DNA of 64,000 nt from Gorsachius magnificus (Eukaryota > Chordata > Aves > Pelecaniformes > Ardeidae), in the NCBI GenBank assembly GCA_034008185.1, contig CM067082.1, positions 123,381,988-123,445,987 of the forward strand, in the 5' to 3' direction. Below, piece by piece: positions 25,401 through 39,300 of the stretch (the stretch's first letter is position 1; each line of letters begins with the position of its first letter). The translations under genes were made by a program, and so were the position numbers. The notes under the pieces are model-generated. The model did not search any database, had not been told where the DNA came from, and saw only the letters and a program-made list of their open reading frames with translations.

Positions 25401-26800
25401 CATGAGGCCCTGGTTCTGCCCCAGCCCTGCTAGTCCCATAGCTGTGGGGCCACCATTCTCCTCAGTTTGCAGCGAATCACCTCTCTTGGCAAACTTTCTA
25501 TTTGGTCTCACATAACCCCCAGTGAATACAGGAGTAAGAAGAGACAACCTCTCAATGCCCCCTAAGGCAGATTCACTGCTTACATCAACTGTCTTCACAT
25601 CATGAGGAGCAACCACCAACTCCTGCACTCCACAGGTCAACACAGCTCATTGCTTATCGTACCCCACGTCCAGACAGATAAGCAGGGTCAAGAAAACCTA
25701 AGGACTTAAAAAAAAGGCGCTGATGGCCAGGTAGCCAGATTGTCAGCAGCGAGCACTGCTGGCCCAATACTGCTTTCATTACAGTATTCAGAAACCATTG
25801 GCCACGTTGTCTTCCTTCACACATGGAAAAGAAGGTAATCTTAACCAATAATGGGTGTACTAGCAAAAAGTCTGAGGGTATGGGTCACATATCATTATGT
25901 CTTCCCATCATATAACCACAGCTTCACTGAGAAATGGGTACTGTGTAGGTAGAGTACATTCAGTTCACCCTTGTAAGTCTACGGGGCTATTTCTGCAAGA
26001 GGCAGCAGCTCACCTGGAGCTCAAGCAACCTCATCAGCAAAGCAACATGAACTTCCTTCACCATAAAGAAACCTTCATTCTGGAAGAGAGCAGAGACAGG
26101 CGGAGGTACCAGGCCTTCAACACCAGAAACTGTTCTGCTGTGACAGAACCTATGAGAGAGACTACAGATCTTGTATAATGTGAGATCCACAAAAAAATAC
26201 ATGCATTTCAGAAGCAGCTGGTCTAAGTAAGTGGCTTTTATCTGTGGCTTTCTCTCTGCCTCCCTTTCTCATCTTCTCTGCTGTAGATCATGTGCAAATT
26301 GCTGTGACCTGTGAAACAGGTAAATGAAGAGGAAATTTAGGGGCCAGCATAAGGATAAAAGAAGACACAAAATAATGACGATGCCCTACTAAACCACCCA
26401 GAGAGGTCAAAGTGAGAAGAACAACTTTATTCTTTGAGGCTGCTTGTAACCACAGGAAGCTCCATTAACTCCTGACGGTGCATCATAAAACATCAGCTCT
26501 CGCGCTGTGGGATGGATGGGGAGCAGGCTCCCGCCAGGAGAGACGATGGCTGCTCTGCAACAACTGCCGCTGTGCAACAACCTCGGCGCTGCCACGGGGG
26601 CACAAAGATGCTCAAATCTATCAGCAGAATTTACAGTCACCTGGGATCGTATCAGTTGCGGAGGCAGGCATGAAAGCCAGAGCTAATACCAAAGAACTGT
26701 CACAGGCAGCAAAAGCCCCTGTCCCTCACAAGCATTAATCAGACTCTCCCCACATGCTGACTATGGCATCGTTACTTATCCTGGGTTTGGAGCTCAGAAT

Positions 26801-26886
26801 TGCTGGGACTGCCTGCTAAGGTCTTCAAAACTAACTCACCATGACCCCTCATTACAAACCCTTTGGTTTAAACCCAAGACATAAAA
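26801..26886 (+). repeat. Unclassified direct repeat, copy A
   Basis: This segment aligns without gaps to 27875-27960. Of the 86 positions compared by hand, about 71 match (about 83 percent). The best-conserved cores are TGCTGGGACTG, ACCCCTCATT and CCTTTGGTTTAAA. Flanks on either side do not align convincingly. The family is not recognised. Confidence 0.75.
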
Positions 26887-27874
26887 GAGACTGCAACATC
26901 TTTTAGGAAAAGTATCACACAGGCTCCGTCTGTAGCTGTGACAGTTCACGACATATGATTAAATAAATTCTCATTCTGGGAGAACTGACGATCATAAACT
27001 GAACCATAACTAAGAATTCACTGGGACAAATACATCTGTGGGTGTCTCTAGGTTTCCATAAAACTCCTCCAGGGATTTTTTGAACCTAAGATTTTACAAT
27101 ATTTCTGTTTAAAAACTGAACACATGAAAAATGTTTTGGAACAACCTGCACAAACAGGATATATCTAAATTACATCAATTCATTTTGATGTTGAGTAATG
27201 ACAGTTTCACAGAAATCTGTGTTACTGAATGTTTGGCAAGCTCTGTAGGAGATGCGGGTATACTCGGATAAATTTCTTTGCAACCAGTTCCTTCAAACAC
27301 ATCATCTGCTGGGTCCAGAAAAACACTGGGGCAGCTGTGGTAAAAAAAAAACCTCATTAAATATACTGTATCACAGATGCCTGAAGATTTTTATCATGAT
27401 CACATTTTAATCACCCCTCTGGTATTTCTCCCTTATAGCATAACTCTAAAATCATGCAAACTGTCTTGTTAGCAGGCCGCAAAAGCAAGACCAGCTCCTT
27501 TTTTATTGGTGAAGTTTAACTGCAAATTCCGTATAGGCCAGCCCTGCCTGTCTTCACAGCAGGGTATTTGTCGTGTGCCTCCTTTCAAACATTTCCTGTT
27601 GACAAGCATCTTTTCCATATACGGGCTCAAGAAATAAAACAGCACTTCAGAAATTAAAAACTGATTTTAGCTCCAAAAATCTGACTGTGCATGCAAAGAA
27701 AAAAAAAAAAAAGTAAAAGAAAACATCCCTATCTCTAAAGGCTGCTTTAAACATGAAAAGTGTTTGGAGGTTTGTTTTTTTTTTTGCTTGGTTGTTTTCA
27801 CATCACTTACCTCTCTTCGTGTTTCTCAGGATGACGACAGTCACTCTTTGAGACATGATTTGTCTCACGCTGAC

Positions 27875-27960
27875 TGCTGGGACTGGCTGCAAAGATCTTC
27901 ATAACGAACTCCCTGAGACCCCTCATTGCAAAACCTTTGGTTTAAATGTAAGACATGAAA
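27875..27960 (+). repeat. Unclassified direct repeat, copy B
   Basis: This is the partner of 26801-26886 in the same orientation, with starts 1,074 bp apart. A weak further similarity may continue downstream (TTATTAGAAAAATAT against TTTTAGGAAAAGTAT). It could be a dispersed old repeat unknown to me, or the conserved part of an old local duplication. Confidence 0.75.
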
Positions 27961-29817
27961 GGAAGTTAGGCAAATGCAAGACAGATGTTAGCCATAGCTT
28001 ATTAGAAAAATATTTTTTAATAGGCTTGATAGGAATGAAGTTCATTATCTTCTAACCCACAGATGGCATTGGCACAAAGCATAAAGGGTTATAACAGGGT
28101 TACAACAGGCTTAGTTACGTGTTTTTAACTGGATTCAGTAAGTGGGGGGGGCAGGGTGTCAGAAAAATTCAAGCAAGTTTTAACTTATATATTTATACTG
28201 CCTTTATGTTCCCATTATGACAATTAGCAAAATTGATCTGTTGGGCTATAAAAGCTGTTTAAATTTAATATAGTAATAATGAAAAATGCATACCAGAAAT
28301 AGGTCATTTTTGGTTTATATGTCAACAACATTAGAAGCAGGATTTAATTAGCTATTTTTTCATTTTTCATTCAAAAGGAAGCATGGAGTGAGGTTACCAA
28401 CCAGTTTTGCCTTCTACAACTCCAGCTTGGGAGTCCCCAGACCCTGACTCCACGCGAGTCCCTGTCGTCCTGCAGCGAGGACTCCCCGCACAGTGAGGTT
28501 CTTCCAGTCTCCCACAACCCAGACCTCTGGTCCTTCTATGCTCTCCTCGACAGACAGCCACCAACTTATATGAAAACAGCGACAACAAAAGTTTTCAAAA
28601 TCCAGTAATTTTTGGAGTCCGTGTTTTCTGGGTGCCAGCGAAGTGTTTCAGGTTGAGCAACTAGAACTGGAGGCACCCAGGATTACTGGATGCCATCCAA
28701 AATGACTGTCTTACATATGAGGATCTAAATCCTGCAAAACTTTTGAGTCCTCTGCCCTCCCTTTGTTTTCTGAGCCCTGTCCCCAGCCTCCACAGGGTTT
28801 TACAAAACCGGGTACTTTTAGGTGTTTCTGCTGGCCACTTGGCAGGACCCAGTGGCCACGGGAAGAGGAGCGCTGCCTCGGCTGCTGCAGGGTGCTACCT
28901 GCTGTGTTATCGGAGAGGGATGCTGAGATAGAAACACATGGGCATTGCCTTCTACCAGTAATCAAAGAGCCATCTTCTCCTTGTAAAATCTCACCTTCAC
29001 CTGCAACAGATCCTTACCCACAAATATTAATTTCCTCTAACAGCTTCTTTGAAGTTACTCATGACTTTGCCTTAGAACATTTGTTTTCCTTTTCTTTCCA
29101 AAGAAAAAGCCTCAGGAACTGTATGATGTCAGCTGAGGATTTATGGGTTACATATGCTCCGGCCTATGACATTGGGACAATTATTTTTTCCTTACAGACA
29201 TTTCTTAGAAGGTACCCGTCTCCCCGGGGACTGTAGGAAATCTTGTTAATACTAATGAGGCAGATGCCCTAATGGCAAAAGGGAATAAACAATACTATGC
29301 TAGAAGATTAAGGGCACCTTTCTTTCTTTTCATTGAGCCTCTTTGAAGTCCTATTGTTCAAAAAGCCTGCAAGAAGTTCACATCTCTCCCACGAGAATTA
29401 GTCAACAATTATTCTGCTTCCAAGAGAAATTTATTTTGAGTCAATGTTTTTAAAATCTATCTGTTCGTCAGGCTTACTCATGCATTAAGGATGATTTTCA
29501 GTGTTCAGTAGAAACTCCTGAAACAAGGAGCAATTAGAAACATCTGATTTCATGATGCATTTTCCCTCCAGCAAACCGAGCAACTGTTTCCACAAGAAAA
29601 ATGTAAAGACTCTCCGTCTTCCAAGCAGTTATTAAGTGTACAGCAGAAACAGCTAAATTTCGAAAGCTGAAATACAACAATAACTTGGCTCGCAATGAAA
29701 GTTGTCAAATGACTGAATTTAGTCGTACGACAGTAGAATAAACATAAACATTAACTCAGCTCAACTCAAAAAAACCCAAACCAAACCAAAACAAAAAAGG
29801 CTAACAATACAAGCAAC

Positions 29818-29925
29818 AGCACCCAGCCAAGAGCACAGGTCCGAAAGTCCTGGCTTTGCCCTGGGTATCTTGCCTAAATTCAGGCAAGCTCCATAATTGC
29901 TTTGCTCCGCTCCTGAAAACCAGTG
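29818..29925 (+). repeat. Possible MIR-like remnant, 5' half
   Basis: The order AAGAGCACAGGTCCGAAAG, TCCTGGCTTTGCC, CAGGCAAGCTCC and then a pyrimidine-rich block resembles the MIR 5' half ('gagcacggactctgg ... cctggctctgccac ... gggcaagttac ... cctctctg'). The match is patchy and rests on memory of the consensus. Confidence 0.35.
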
Positions 29926-31185
29926 TCGGGGCCCATCCCACAGACACAGTTTGCAAATTCACGAGCTAAGGTCTGGATATGCGAAACAATGTTAAGGGCT
30001 GCTGAGTGTTATTTAAGAACAAACATTAAGTTGTTAATGGTACCTTTTACAGGTGCTAAAAATTAAGCACATATTTAAGTGTTACACTGGTGCAGAGACT
30101 TAGACCTGGTAGTGTCAAGGGGCTGCTCTCATGAGCCCACTTCTGCCTCCCATTCTCCTCCTGCAACCTGTGGCCTGAGCACAGCAGAAGAAGGAGAACA
30201 TGCAGGTATGTGGGAGTTCAAATAGCACCCTCTTGCATGGATCTAAACATAGGAAATGCCCAGTTTTGATGACAGAAGAGCGATTTGTTTGGCTTTTTTA
30301 TTTTGCAGACAACAATCAGCTCGCCAGCTTGTCATAGTTTAATAAAGATCAGAGATTAAAGGCAATTTATAAGCAGCTTCTATCCCTAGTATGGAAATAA
30401 AAGAAATGTTAAACAGTACTTTCACTAGTGTTTCTGCTGGTAATAGTTAAATAATAAGCAAAACAGGTCTCAACAATACCCAGCCCTTTCTACAGACTGG
30501 TTAGTGGCTTCTGACATGATATCATTTCCTAGACACAATCTGTAACTAATAGTTGATAGTTGTAAAAGCACAGCTTTTCTTAGTCCAATTACACAGCACA
30601 GATGAAAGGAGATAATGCACAAGGTTACGGAGATACTACATCACACTTTTCATTGAAACCATGAAAGATGGCCTGGCTAGGAAAAGTGAAAAAGATAAAC
30701 ACCATGGCTTGCTTACCTGCTCTTTCTCCTTGCCACAAGAAGGAAAAAGACGCACACGGGGCAAAGGAAGCAACCTCTAGTAGGGATATTGGAAAAGCAG
30801 TTCTCACAACTCCACCTTTTTGGCTCTGCCGCACAAAGAGACGCAGAAATGTTATGCCACCAAATATATCAACTTCCATTTTGTCCTCCTTGCTTTCTTT
30901 CATGATTTCATTTCATTTTTTCTTCTCCAGATGCACAAATCTGTCCCCATGGACACATCAAGCCAGGCAATGTTCATAGGTGAACAGTCTGTCTTGCAGT
31001 AGCATGGACAAGTCTTCTCGAGGGGGAAACGTCAGCATAATTCACCAGTAAGTAAACAAACAGGAATAACGGGCAAGGACTAAATGCAATATGTACTTCC
31101 TTCTCATCATCGCTAAGAAAATGAGCCAAAGGAAGGTAAAATGGAAACAGGCAGCAGCCTAGGGTGCTAAAATAAATATACTTTA

Positions 31186-31235
31186 AAATAAAGAAAGAGG
31201 GAAAGAAAGCGAAAAAGAGAGAGAAAGAGGAAAAG
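31186..31235 (+). repeat. Purine-rich (GA/A) low-complexity tract
   Basis: About 50 bases are almost entirely A and G, with only two pyrimidines by eye, and GAAA and GAGA units predominate. Such tracts can form triplex DNA. Confidence 0.8.
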
Positions 31236-34200
31236 TTATTTCAAAAACTAAATTGGGAATGGGGTTATCTTTACAGAGAATCCTGAACTGGGATGTGCTC
31301 CATCTGAACACAAGAGTGAAGTATTAAGCTTCCTAAATTTAGTCTGGAAATGTTAAACAGCTCCATCAGCAGGGCGCAATTCTGCAAGTTACTGCAGTGG
31401 GAGCCATGGGGGCAAATGTCCTCATCGGCTGGTGAGTGGAAAATGGGACACTTCTCAAAGCCTCCTGTGATATGGCTACTGAGAGCGTCCATGGGCTGGA
31501 CTCAAGAATCCTGGAGAACTTTTCCATTCCTGCGTCCTGGGAGAACCCAGTGCTCAACTGCTCTGCACGTGCAGCGCCGCGGTCGTGCGTGTTTAGGATA
31601 GCAGCATCCAAAAGGAACGCAGGCTTTCCTTGCAGGATGAAGAGGAAGAGAGTGCCATTCCAGCGAGTTCACGATCTCCACGTGTGAGCAGTGCTGTGGC
31701 TTCCCAGCTTCAGCAAGAGAAGAGTCATTCAATGCTCCACAGCAAGCACCATCTAGCTTTCCAGCTGACATTTGCTGCTATTTCTTTATATTCTGGGGAA
31801 GTCCTAATGAGCCTCAGGAAAGCAAATGCTTTGCCCCTTCATTACTGAAAGAGGCAGAAGGGGCTGCTTTGCCACCCAAATAGAGTCTCGCATTCTACAA
31901 CTAAAACTCAGCAACGTCACCTAGAGTCCTTCCCACTTGTTTGTACTGCTTCGTACATCACTGATAGGCTTAGTACCTGGGCATTTCACAGGAGTTTAAC
32001 AACTTTGCCACTGAGGTAGGGAACCAGAAATGTATCCAAGGAGAACTGGGGCACGTAATCATTAAACGACTGGTTTTAAGATGCATGGGAGTATGTGGCA
32101 GCAGCCTGTCTCCTGAGTTATAGCCACATGTGGTCACGGCACAAGCACCATGTGACAGCAACTGAGTAATGACATCAGCAGTGAGATCCTACCATGATCT
32201 TCTAGGGATTTTTTCTCATCTCCCACACATGGAGGCCCTTCCCTACTCTAGTCTTCAGCTGCTGTACGTATGCCCCACAACAACTCACTCTTCTGACAAG
32301 TTCCACAGAAAGGGAGTAAACAGCATTGTTAATCACTGAAAAAAATAAATATAGACAAGAATTTATTCTCACAGCATCACTCTGTTGCTGTCTCGCTTAG
32401 ACTGTAGGCTCTTCAGAGCTGAACCAGACAACATTTTCTATCTTATTGAGCACACTGTGGGCACCAGTAGAGATGTTTAGAGCCTGTTGCAGTGTTCATC
32501 CAGATAGCAGCCACAGAAATTAAGGGGAGTTATGCAGCTGAATCCCTTAGTCATCCATTTATGCTTCCCCTTCCTCATAAATCAAAGGACAGGAAAGCAA
32601 TTTAATCAGAAATAAACACAGAATTAGCAGTACAATTCAGCTCCTTCTGCTCTTTCCTCATTGCTTTTGATAAGTAGAGTCAGCAAACAACCAAACAGCA
32701 AAAGAAAAAAATAATGAAAAATTAAAAACCCTGCTAGTATCACTGTGCTGCAGATTTCTTGAAGCCCTAGTCCAGTCTGAAATGGGATATTCTTCTAGTT
32801 CAGTGCAGTCTGGTTAAATAACTTAATTTTCCATTTCTTAAGATGGATCTGATACTAGTTGCATTACTGCAAAGTTGTGAAATTGCAGACTATACGTAAA
32901 TATTTGTTTTATACCAATATGCAGTCCAATCGCACTGATGTGGCCGGATCTCCTTTACTCAACATTCTGCTCTGATGCGGTACGTAAATACGCTTGCTAA
33001 AGGACATGACCCGGAGGTCACAGCAATAGCTTAGTAAAAATATAATAGAAACAGGCAATGGCAACAAAGGGGGGAAAAAAGCAAGCCAACTATAAAGAAA
33101 ATAGTCATTAATAACACATAAAACATTACTGAAAAGATTAAAGATTCCGCTGCCTTGGAAAACAGTGCTTCTCTACGGCCCTCCCACCTCACAGAAAACG
33201 CAGAACAGAGTCCATCCCATAAGGGCAAATAAAACATTTAGGAGCACAAAAACCCTGTAACAAAGGGTTGAAAAGATTAAAAATATTCAAAGAATAATTA
33301 ATGAAAGGATAGACAAAAGATGTGTGAAAACAACAAATGTCATGAAATTAGCCCTTTACCCTCACTGAAAACAAAACCAACAGGATATACAAATAAACTA
33401 ATAAAAAGTAATGTATTCTATGGGGGTGGCAGAAGGTTTCCCATGGGATTATTTTGGGGAAGATGCTGTCAGAAGATACCACAAAGGCAAAATATCTTTA
33501 AAGGATTCCCAAAGGACACCATTCTCGCAGAAAAACAGAAGCCTTTTTAAAGGTTTTTTTTTTAAAGTATTTTACTGAATAAGCCACACAGTAATTGCTC
33601 TGAATTAGGAGGCAACTTCCGCTCTAGGAAGATTATTCCATAGTGTCTATCAGTGGGACAAACTTTGCTCTTCAGCATCTGCCAACAGTCTCAGGCCAAG
33701 GAAGAGCACCACACCAGTCCGAACCCCCCTATTTTACAGCAAGTCTTACTAACTGCACCTGGCAATGGTGCTCCTGGGTATGAAAAAATGATGAACCTGC
33801 GTCAGAGTTCACACCAATGAGATGTAAACAACAGGCGAATTGGCATATACTTTGCAAGAGGCTTGCGGAGAAGAACATGTGCGCTTTGCTTTCGGCTGCC
33901 ACCGCCAGCCTGACGGGCCATGGGGGCTGGCTCCAGCACGTGTGACGGCTCCAGCAAAAAGCACTAAGAGCACCAGTTGCTCCCAGAGCAGCTCTTTGAT
34001 ATCCCCACACTCCTGGATGCTGCTCCGCACTCCCCGAGAGTCAGTATCCATCACATCCAACTCCGCAGAGCCCTCTCCTGAAATTATCCTATTACACCTA
34101 GCGCACTTAAAAATTAATTAATGCTCCTCTGCAGTAAGATGCCATAATTAAACTCTCTCTCTTTTCATTTAAGACTGAATCTAAATGAGGGCTTGATGGC

Positions 34201-36286
34201 ACTGCAGTACAGTAACATTCACAAAGGCAAGGCTGACCTGAGACCTTTGTGATGGATTTTGGCCACATAATTGTCAAGGGCTTCCTACAACATCAAGATT
34301 TTGGCCTTCAGCAATATACATTTAGAACCACGCCGGCTTTCAGCAGCATTGACTGAAACACATGCATGGGCGATGATAGAGATCTCCTCAAGGAGAAAAT
34401 AGAAGTCTTCAGGATTTTTTTCCCCAAAACTGAGCCTGTCTATCTCTCTCTCAAACACGCCGAGCAGCAACACAGCCTTTACAAGTAACAACAGAGAAGA
34501 ATAAGATGACATTTCCTGACCTTTAAGAAGCATTTGCTGATCAGCACTAACTGCACCATTTCACTCATCTTGTTACTTACTAGCTTAGCTATAAAGAAAA
34601 AAAAAAAAAAGCTGAAATTCAGTGTATTTTGCTCTTTATGGAATACTACAAGCACTGTCCTGTTTCAGTGCTGTGACTACAAGTCTTCAAAAGAAGGCTT
34701 AAAACCTGGTCTGCTGTTTGCATTCAGCTCCCAGTGGAGACAGGAGGACTGAAAATACCTGACATCAGGTAGGACATTAATGTACATACATTAGAGAAGC
34801 ATATTTATTAGCTAGGTTTAAAGAAAAAAGATCGGGTTTTGGTCAGAATGGACAGCACACTTCTTTTTAAATTTTTTTTTTTAATTAAAGCCTGAATAAA
34901 GCAGTAGTTAAAAGCAGATAGTCCAAGTAAAAAGGGTTCAGTTTCACTCCATATATGCAGTGTAAACATATCCACAGAGTCAGCCACACTAAGACAGTGT
35001 GTCTCCAGCGCAGCCAGAGCATGGGACTGGAGTTTACCTGCAGGCGTAACGATAGCTCACGCTGCGGCCAGAGCAAGGTGGACATCAGTACTGGCTGGCT
35101 CTCCGGATATTCAGCCAGGACCCACACAAGCTTTGCAACTCATGTTAAACCCCACATAATCACTGCTGATCATCTTCATACCCAAATTGACAGCTCTGGG
35201 CCGCTTGGTGCATGCACTGATTTACCTGGACGTAAAGGACCATCTCAAATTCAGCATCCAAGAGAGCACTAACACACTGAATCTCATCCAGGGCATTAGT
35301 ATGCATTCAACTCACTGCAAAGGAGTTTTTTGGCAGTTCAAGCAAAGAAAAAAGCCTCAGAGAAAGTCAATGACTAATTTCTTTCTCATGAAGACTAACT
35401 TCAGCTGAAGATGAAGCTGACTGGAGATTACTCCCAGTTGCTCCCAGGGACGTCTGTTCCCACAACACTGCCCTTGAGCAAGTGAGGTCTTGTGATGGGT
35501 CCTTTTACATCACCATGGCACTCAGCATGCTCTAGGCATCCTCTCAGCACTTCTTCATACAAACAAATGAGAAGGAGCTTGTACAAGACAACAAGCCTTA
35601 ACTGAAACCTTATCTGCACGTATCGTATGGTGATTCAGAGCCCTGGGAATGGCCTCACCCTGAAGACAGTGATGCTTTCAGCCTGCAGGCCAGAGGAGGA
35701 GTTAGGGAGAAAAAAAGGTCCATCTGGGCAGGATGGGAGATCATGACCTCATTTTTTGATAGGAGATACTGGGGGGTAGGAAAAGGAAGCAGAAAGGTCC
35801 TCCCATCTCCTTGTCTGGGCAGCCACAGGAGCAGTGCTTAAGGGAGTGCATTTTGTCTTCCATCCCCAGCTCCTCTCTCTCACATGTATATATGGATTCT
35901 GACACGAATAATTAGGGGTTTGTAAGAGATTGGCCTGACCAGAATATTCAGCTCCTTTTCCTTTCTGGTGACCACTACTACCAATTTTCCATTCTAAGCC
36001 ACTTCCACAGGCACTGTCATTCACCCACACGGCTCTCACGGGATGCCGCAAGAGGTTTGCAGAGACAACAATTTACAGGTCAGTAATAGGGGTTTCAGCT
36101 ACCCCAGTAAGCGTACACTAGCGAGATGTCCCCATTACCAGCTATGCTATCAGGATCATTAATTCTATTTTTCCATATTTTTAGGCACTACTTACTCCGC
36201 ATCACACAGTTCCTTCAGTATAGACAGGCTCCTCTCTTTTACCTGTGTCATGAATTTTTCATATATATACATACCTTTACAGACAC

Positions 36287-36303
36287 TTTTTTTTTTTTTT
36301 TTT
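36287..36303 (+). repeat. Poly-T run of 17
   Basis: An uninterrupted T17 homopolymer. No SINE or LINE body is recognisable next to it. Confidence 0.9.
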
Positions 36304-39300
36304 AACATATGTCACACATTGATAAATTTTATATATCCACTGTTGTATTTTAACCAAGCAGCATGCCAGGAAAACCAACACTGGTGGATGCTTTCAAAGT
36401 ATAGAAGCAATGTTGTGGAAAATTGAGAAATAAGGTTCAACTCCCAAGCAGTGGACTGGACTACTTGGGAGTGGTATTAACAAGCACCCCTGCTTAGGAG
36501 CCCTCACAACGGCAGTGTCACCTTGCAGTTAAAGATGTTAGACACTCATACTACTTTTGCAAGAGAAAACCCAAACCAATAACAAAATCTGGGGATTCAC
36601 AGTTACTTTTCAGCAGTTCCATCCTCTTTTAAAATCTCTGCAGTTCGTTCTTACAAGTCTCTACTGTCATTCCTAAGAATGTCCCCTTCATTCACATTCT
36701 TAATGAAAACATATTCTAATGGGATTTATTGCTGAGCAAGGGTGCAAAGTCACTACCCTCAAGGAGCTAAAACCTTCTCTGGCTGTAGCCCTGTCGGAAC
36801 AGTCTTACACGTTCTGACTGCCTTCCTAAGCAGACACCTAGAGAGACGTGCGTGTGGGGCCACGCTAGTCTTCAAAACCCACCAGCCTCCCTGCTGAAGC
36901 TGTCAACACAATACCAACAAACAAGCATCATTTGTGAAGGCCGTTTCAGTGACGATTCACTGGTTCATTAGGCAAAAGGCTGATCCAGGGAGGATTTCTC
37001 TTCCAAGTCTGTAAGAAAATCACATCTGTGGATTCATCCTCTTCTCTCAGTATCATCATTCCCTTTCTGATTTTTTCCTTCCTCTAAAAACATGTTAAAT
37101 ATCTTTCTCCATCTTCACCCCTTCATCACATTAAATTCAGACCACAAAAGTTTATTCTTGCATTTCTCAGACACACAGGTATTTCATTCACATTATTTCC
37201 ATTTGCTTGTGTCTTAACAGAATGGTTCAAGCAGTCAAAATTGTTTTTAATCAAGTGAATCAAGAAAATAATAATTGAAAAAAATTAAGACTTTGCACTA
37301 CCTGTTCAGCAGATGACTACTGCATTTACAGCTTAATATTTATGTTCACCTATGCTGTGCAAGTTTATTGCCTCTTACGTGTACTATTACTGACGAAACA
37401 GGTATGCAAGACTTTGTTACTTTTTACACACATCAGTAGAAGCACAGAGCCTAGATCAATGCGGAACTAAGGGAGAAATTATATTCCTACGTCACAGTCA
37501 CACAGACTGGAAGGTAAACAAAAAATGGGATTAACAACCTTAAAAACAGGAAGCTGGAGGTACCGTAAGTAGCACAGGTTTCAGATGGACTCTCGGTACC
37601 CAGTGCATCACCTCTGGCTCATGACACCCCTCATGCTGCAGCACTCTAGAAACACAACTGATCAGAAAGAACCAGAGGAAACGAGGGAAAATTAACACAG
37701 AAGGAAGCAAGGAACATGGATATATCCCCTGTGGAAAGGAAGGGAAATCATAAAATATATTCCCACCGCTGCAACAATTACAAACCGTGACCAAGGAACA
37801 AACCAAGGCAACAAAACTTTGCAATGTCACTAGCCTGCCAAACGCACAAAAGCCTAGGTAACGCATCTCACCTCGCGTTAGCGAGCAGCCGCTACGCCTT
37901 GGTCGGCTGCCACAACCTGCTGGACCCCACAGCACCACGGCAAGCCAGAATGAAATTCCTGGGAAGTTACTGAATGTCAACAGCAGAATTAAAGTCCCTA
38001 TTTCTCCGTTCCTTGATCTCTCATGAAGACAAAGCATTCCAATTTAATTCTGCATTTATTTCCACCCTGTTTTTCGGCTTGTGTTGGTTTTTAAATAGCA
38101 ACAGAGTAACCGCAACCACCAACATCCCGAGGTGAAACTTTTGCATCACACTTCTCTCCTTGATCTCCTGGCTTAGCTCAGCCTGATGGCTTTTCTCCAG
38201 CATTAACTATTTTTCCCCTCATTTTTTTCTCATTTCCTTCATGTTCTCTGTGCACAAAACTGTAAATTACTATTTTGAAATAGACCACATTACTTTTGCA
38301 ACATAGCTTCATCCCACAACTCCCCTTGAAATCACTGGGTATACTCATGAAACAAGGCGCTTCCCAGCCAGAGCAAGCATACCACAGCCTGCCTCATCTG
38401 ATGAGTCTAATTAAAGTTTTCCAAGTGGGATATGCAAACTGATTATCTGCTCTCCTAACAGAGCTTCAGGAGGAGCAGAAGGTGTTTAAAGCTCCTGAAA
38501 TTAGACTTACTTGATTGAATGTCCAAATCGTGCTTCAAGTAATTTAACTTCCCTTTTTTAAAAAATAAAAAACACGTGGTTTGTGTTTTATTTTCTTTTC
38601 TTTTTTACAAGTTGGCTATATTATTTTTTTACTAGCTTTTCTACGTAAATATTTAAATAGGGTTCTTTACCTTCTTCCCCACAAAAAAAAAACCAAACTA
38701 AAAAGATGGCTTGGCCCCTGTGTACCAAGTCAATTCCTACATTCACTGTCAAGGGAACTTGCCTTGTCACACTATTTTTCAGCACATCCCTTTCCTTCCA
38801 AATTTTCAAGACCTGAATAAAAATGAGAAGCCATTATACAGCACAGAATAAAAAGAGATTGCTCTGTAAGTTTTCTTAGAAACGACAATGTTTCATGCAA
38901 ATCAGTGCATTTTAACAAACAGATTTGTTCTTCAGCTTCAGCGTGTATAATTTCATTCCACGTCAGCTTGAGGACAGTTTTCAGATTAATCTCCCGTACT
39001 CTTTTGGCCACATCATTTCAGTGTACAATAAAGATCACAGTAAAGCTTCAGTGGAGTTTAAGGAGTCCCATGAGGTCATGGCTCTCCCCAAAGAGCACAA
39101 TCCAGGTCTAATTTCAGAAGGAACCAAGTAGGATTTACATTTCTGAATGTACATATGGCAAATCTGTGGCCATTCAAGAAAAATCCTGCAGACTCTTCAA
39201 ATGGTATTTTGTCCCAGTTGTGCTAAAGCAAATTTATCACCAAGATGCATAAGCAATCAAAAGGGAAGTTTAGGGTTTGGGGTTTTTCATTTGTTTCTTT

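Larger units (their letters stand above)
22463..29817. other. Anonymous DNA containing an unexplained duplicated segment
   Basis: No protein-coding gene is recognised. Apart from the direct repeat pair annotated separately, the stretch holds poly-A at 27699-27712 and poly-T at 27775-27785. A (CCAAA)-like run lies at 29761-29799. Confidence 0.5.

Noticed and set aside
30931..31047. Possible plus-strand exon after a strong TTCTTCTCCAG acceptor
   Set aside because: All three frames contain stops before the donor at 31048, and nothing else supports transcription. Chance splice-like sites are common.
37540..38037. 165-codon minus-strand open frame
   Set aside because: Hydrophobic patches but no recognisable protein. 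Kept only as context for the CpG patch.
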